Positions 62,834-64,000 of a stretch of DNA of 64,000 nucleotides are shown here, piece by piece. The notes under the pieces were generated by a model. That model had not been told where the DNA came from and ran no database searches. It worked only from the letters and a program-made list of their open reading frames with translations. The translations under genes were made by a program, and so were the position numbers. The number at the start of each line of letters is the position of its first letter. Position 1 is the first letter of the stretch. Source of the DNA: Legionella maceachernii. GTDB lineage: Bacteria; Pseudomonadota; Gammaproteobacteria; Legionellales; Legionellaceae. The stretch is taken from the NCBI RefSeq assembly GCF_900167045.1, contig NZ_FUXJ01000012.1, positions 1-64,000 on the forward strand. The letters are read 5' to 3'.

Positions 62834-64000
62834 CTAGGAAATGAAGTCCTTGTTCTCTTGTTTTTTTAGTAAAAGCAGTGCTGAAATAATCAATAACCCT
62901 CCCCCTATAGCAATCAACCCAGCACTGGATAGAATGGATAATAAATTGGAACCAAACCCCGTGACCATCCAAGCAAATGCCATTACAGCACCTGAAATTC
63001 CCATTACCCATCCTTGTGATTGAGCGTCCACGGCATTGGAGAATAACGTTAATAAGCAGGCAAAAGCCATAATATCAAAAACGGCGATAACCACTGCTAA
63101 GGGCCATTGCCATAAAGGACTAGGCATCACATAAACCAGTAGTTGCCCTAGACCAGTCAGAGTAAGGGTGGTTAGTGCAATGTGGTGTACTTTATAGCGG
63201 TTCACACAGAGAGGCATTCCAATCAGGATGCCAATAGCAAACCCCAAACCAATCATGCCTTGCACTGCCCCCAACTGCCAATTGGTGTAATTATAAGCAG
63301 TTCTCATGTGCACAATGATGAATTGAAAGTAAAGACTAAATCCCATTTGCATCAATAAAAACACCAACGCCAGAATGCGGACTGATTGATGCTCAAAAGC
63401 TTCAATGAAAATTTGAACAGGCCGGAAAAAAGATATTTTCTTATGCGACAGCGCTAAAACGGTATCTTGATAGCCCAACTTTATCCAAACCCACGCACCA
63501 AATGCAAGTAATGCGGCCATCAAAAAGGGGGTAGTCAAAGTAAACCAAGGCAGTAATTGTTGATCCGACATGACACCGCCAAGTAAAGGACCAAGAACAG
63601 ATCCCAAACTAAAGCTCATGGAAATCAAACTCATGTTTAATGCCTTGGTTTCAGGCGTGCTTAAATCGGCAATAGAAGCTTGAGCGATGGGTTGGCTACC
63701 TGCCATTAAACCAGAAAGCGCGCGACCGAGAAGTAATAAACTCAAGTAAGAAAAAGCCACGCCAATCCCCATTAATAGAAAACTCAAGGTGATTCCTAAC
63801 ATGCATAGCAACAATACTTTTTTTCGCCCCCAAACATCAGATAAATCCCCCATGAATGACGTACCAAAAAACATGCATAAAGGATAAAGAATGTAACTTA
63901 ATCCCAAATAGAAATGTTTCACTGCCAAACTCGCATCTGCACTTAACACTGGGCTATGATCAGCAGTAAAGATGGCAGTCATTACTGGATAAACAAGTCC
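62834..64000 (-). CDS. MFS transporter (TetA-like), 5' end beyond the window
   Basis: At least 388 residues can be read. The frame is open to the window edge (GLVYPVMTAIF in the first helix), so the ATG at 63982 is internal. Twelve-helix MFS layout: SFMGDLSDVWGRKKVLLLCM between helices 2 and 3, LLGRALSGLMAGSQPIAQAS in helices 4-5, SLGSVLGPLLGGVMSDQ and a second half with GMIGLGFAIGILIGMPL. The family exports drugs or metabolites; the substrate is unknown. It lies 140 bases upstream of umuD, on the same strand. Confidence 0.85.
   Translation of the reverse strand, partial: GLVYPVMTAIFTADHSPVLSADASLAVKHFYLGLSYILYPLCMFFGTSFMGDLSDVWGRKKVLLLCMLGITLSFLLMGIGVAFSYLSLLLLGRALSGLMAGSQPIAQASIADLSTPETKALNMSLISMSFSLGSVLGPLLGGVMSDQQLLPWFTLTTPFLMAALLAFGAWVWIKLGYQDTVLALSHKKISFFRPVQIFIEAFEHQSVRILALVFLLMQMGFSLYFQFIIVHMRTAYNYTNWQLGAVQGMIGLGFAIGILIGMPLCVNRYKVHHIALTTLTLTGLGQLLVYVMPSPLWQWPLAVVIAVFDIMAFACLLTLFSNAVDAQSQGWVMGISGAVMAFAWMVTGFGSNLLSILSSAGLIAIGGGLLIISALLLLKKQENKDFIS

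Noticed and set aside
1-64000. CRISPR array
   Set aside because: No set of short, regularly spaced direct repeats was seen.

Overview
The window looks like part of the chromosome of Legionella or a close relative. It is AT-rich. Large eukaryotic-like proteins (ankyrin-like, leucine-rich, coiled-coil) with polar or acidic tails are scattered among ordinary metabolic genes, as is typical of species with a Dot/Icm secretion system. No Dot/Icm gene lies in the window, so both the genus and the effector calls are inference.

Bases 1-6,600 are a decayed integrative conjugative element. An IS3-family end cuts off a DUF3644 gene. Next come a pair of overlapping tyrosine-recombinase paralogues, the first of which lacks catalytic residues, and then an APH-fold kinase. 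A leading-region module follows: a small ORF, ssb and the antirestriction gene ardA. Two leaders in this part, at about 1,192 and 5,054, fold by eye into complete hammerhead self-cleaving ribozymes with compensatory changes in two helices. Each is followed by the same hairpin and possible pseudoknot. This is the most striking observation in the window. ribB with an FMN riboswitch follows at 6,761.

Bases 7,800-20,000 are a defence and toxin-antitoxin region. It holds an Mrr-like nuclease, a putative peptide-modification operon (21-codon ORF, 2OG-Fe(II) oxygenase, unknown protein), a two-gene CBASS-like pair (TM protein and CD-NTase), an AbiEi/AbiEii pair lying between two copies of a tRNA 3' end, an ImmA/IrrE-type regulator with a DUF4411 PIN toxin, REP-like palindromes, effector-like genes and an IS481 remnant. 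Matching IS481-type terminal inverted repeats stand at 13,137 and 19,833, facing each other.

Bases 20,100-32,100 begin with a RecF-like ATPase. Then comes a cluster that resembles singlet-oxygen or photo-oxidative stress regulons of other proteobacteria: FAD oxidoreductase, DUF1365, Cfa, DUF2878, DUF1295 and DUF2177, then an orphan cytochrome bd subunit I, a frameshifted DUF3429 gene, an SDR, an iron-sulfur photolyase and TspO.

Bases 32,800-44,800 carry effector-like genes, an HI0933-type flavoprotein, a GNAT, a short cupin, two methyltransferases and a frameshifted asparaginase. Bases 45,000-54,600 are an NRPS-PKS operon (C-A-T, then KS-KR-ACP-TE without an AT) with an alpha/beta hydrolase and a FadL-like outer-membrane protein. 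The right end holds a hybrid histidine kinase, a phospholipase-D-like protein, a GT87-like membrane protein, umuDC and a partial MFS transporter.
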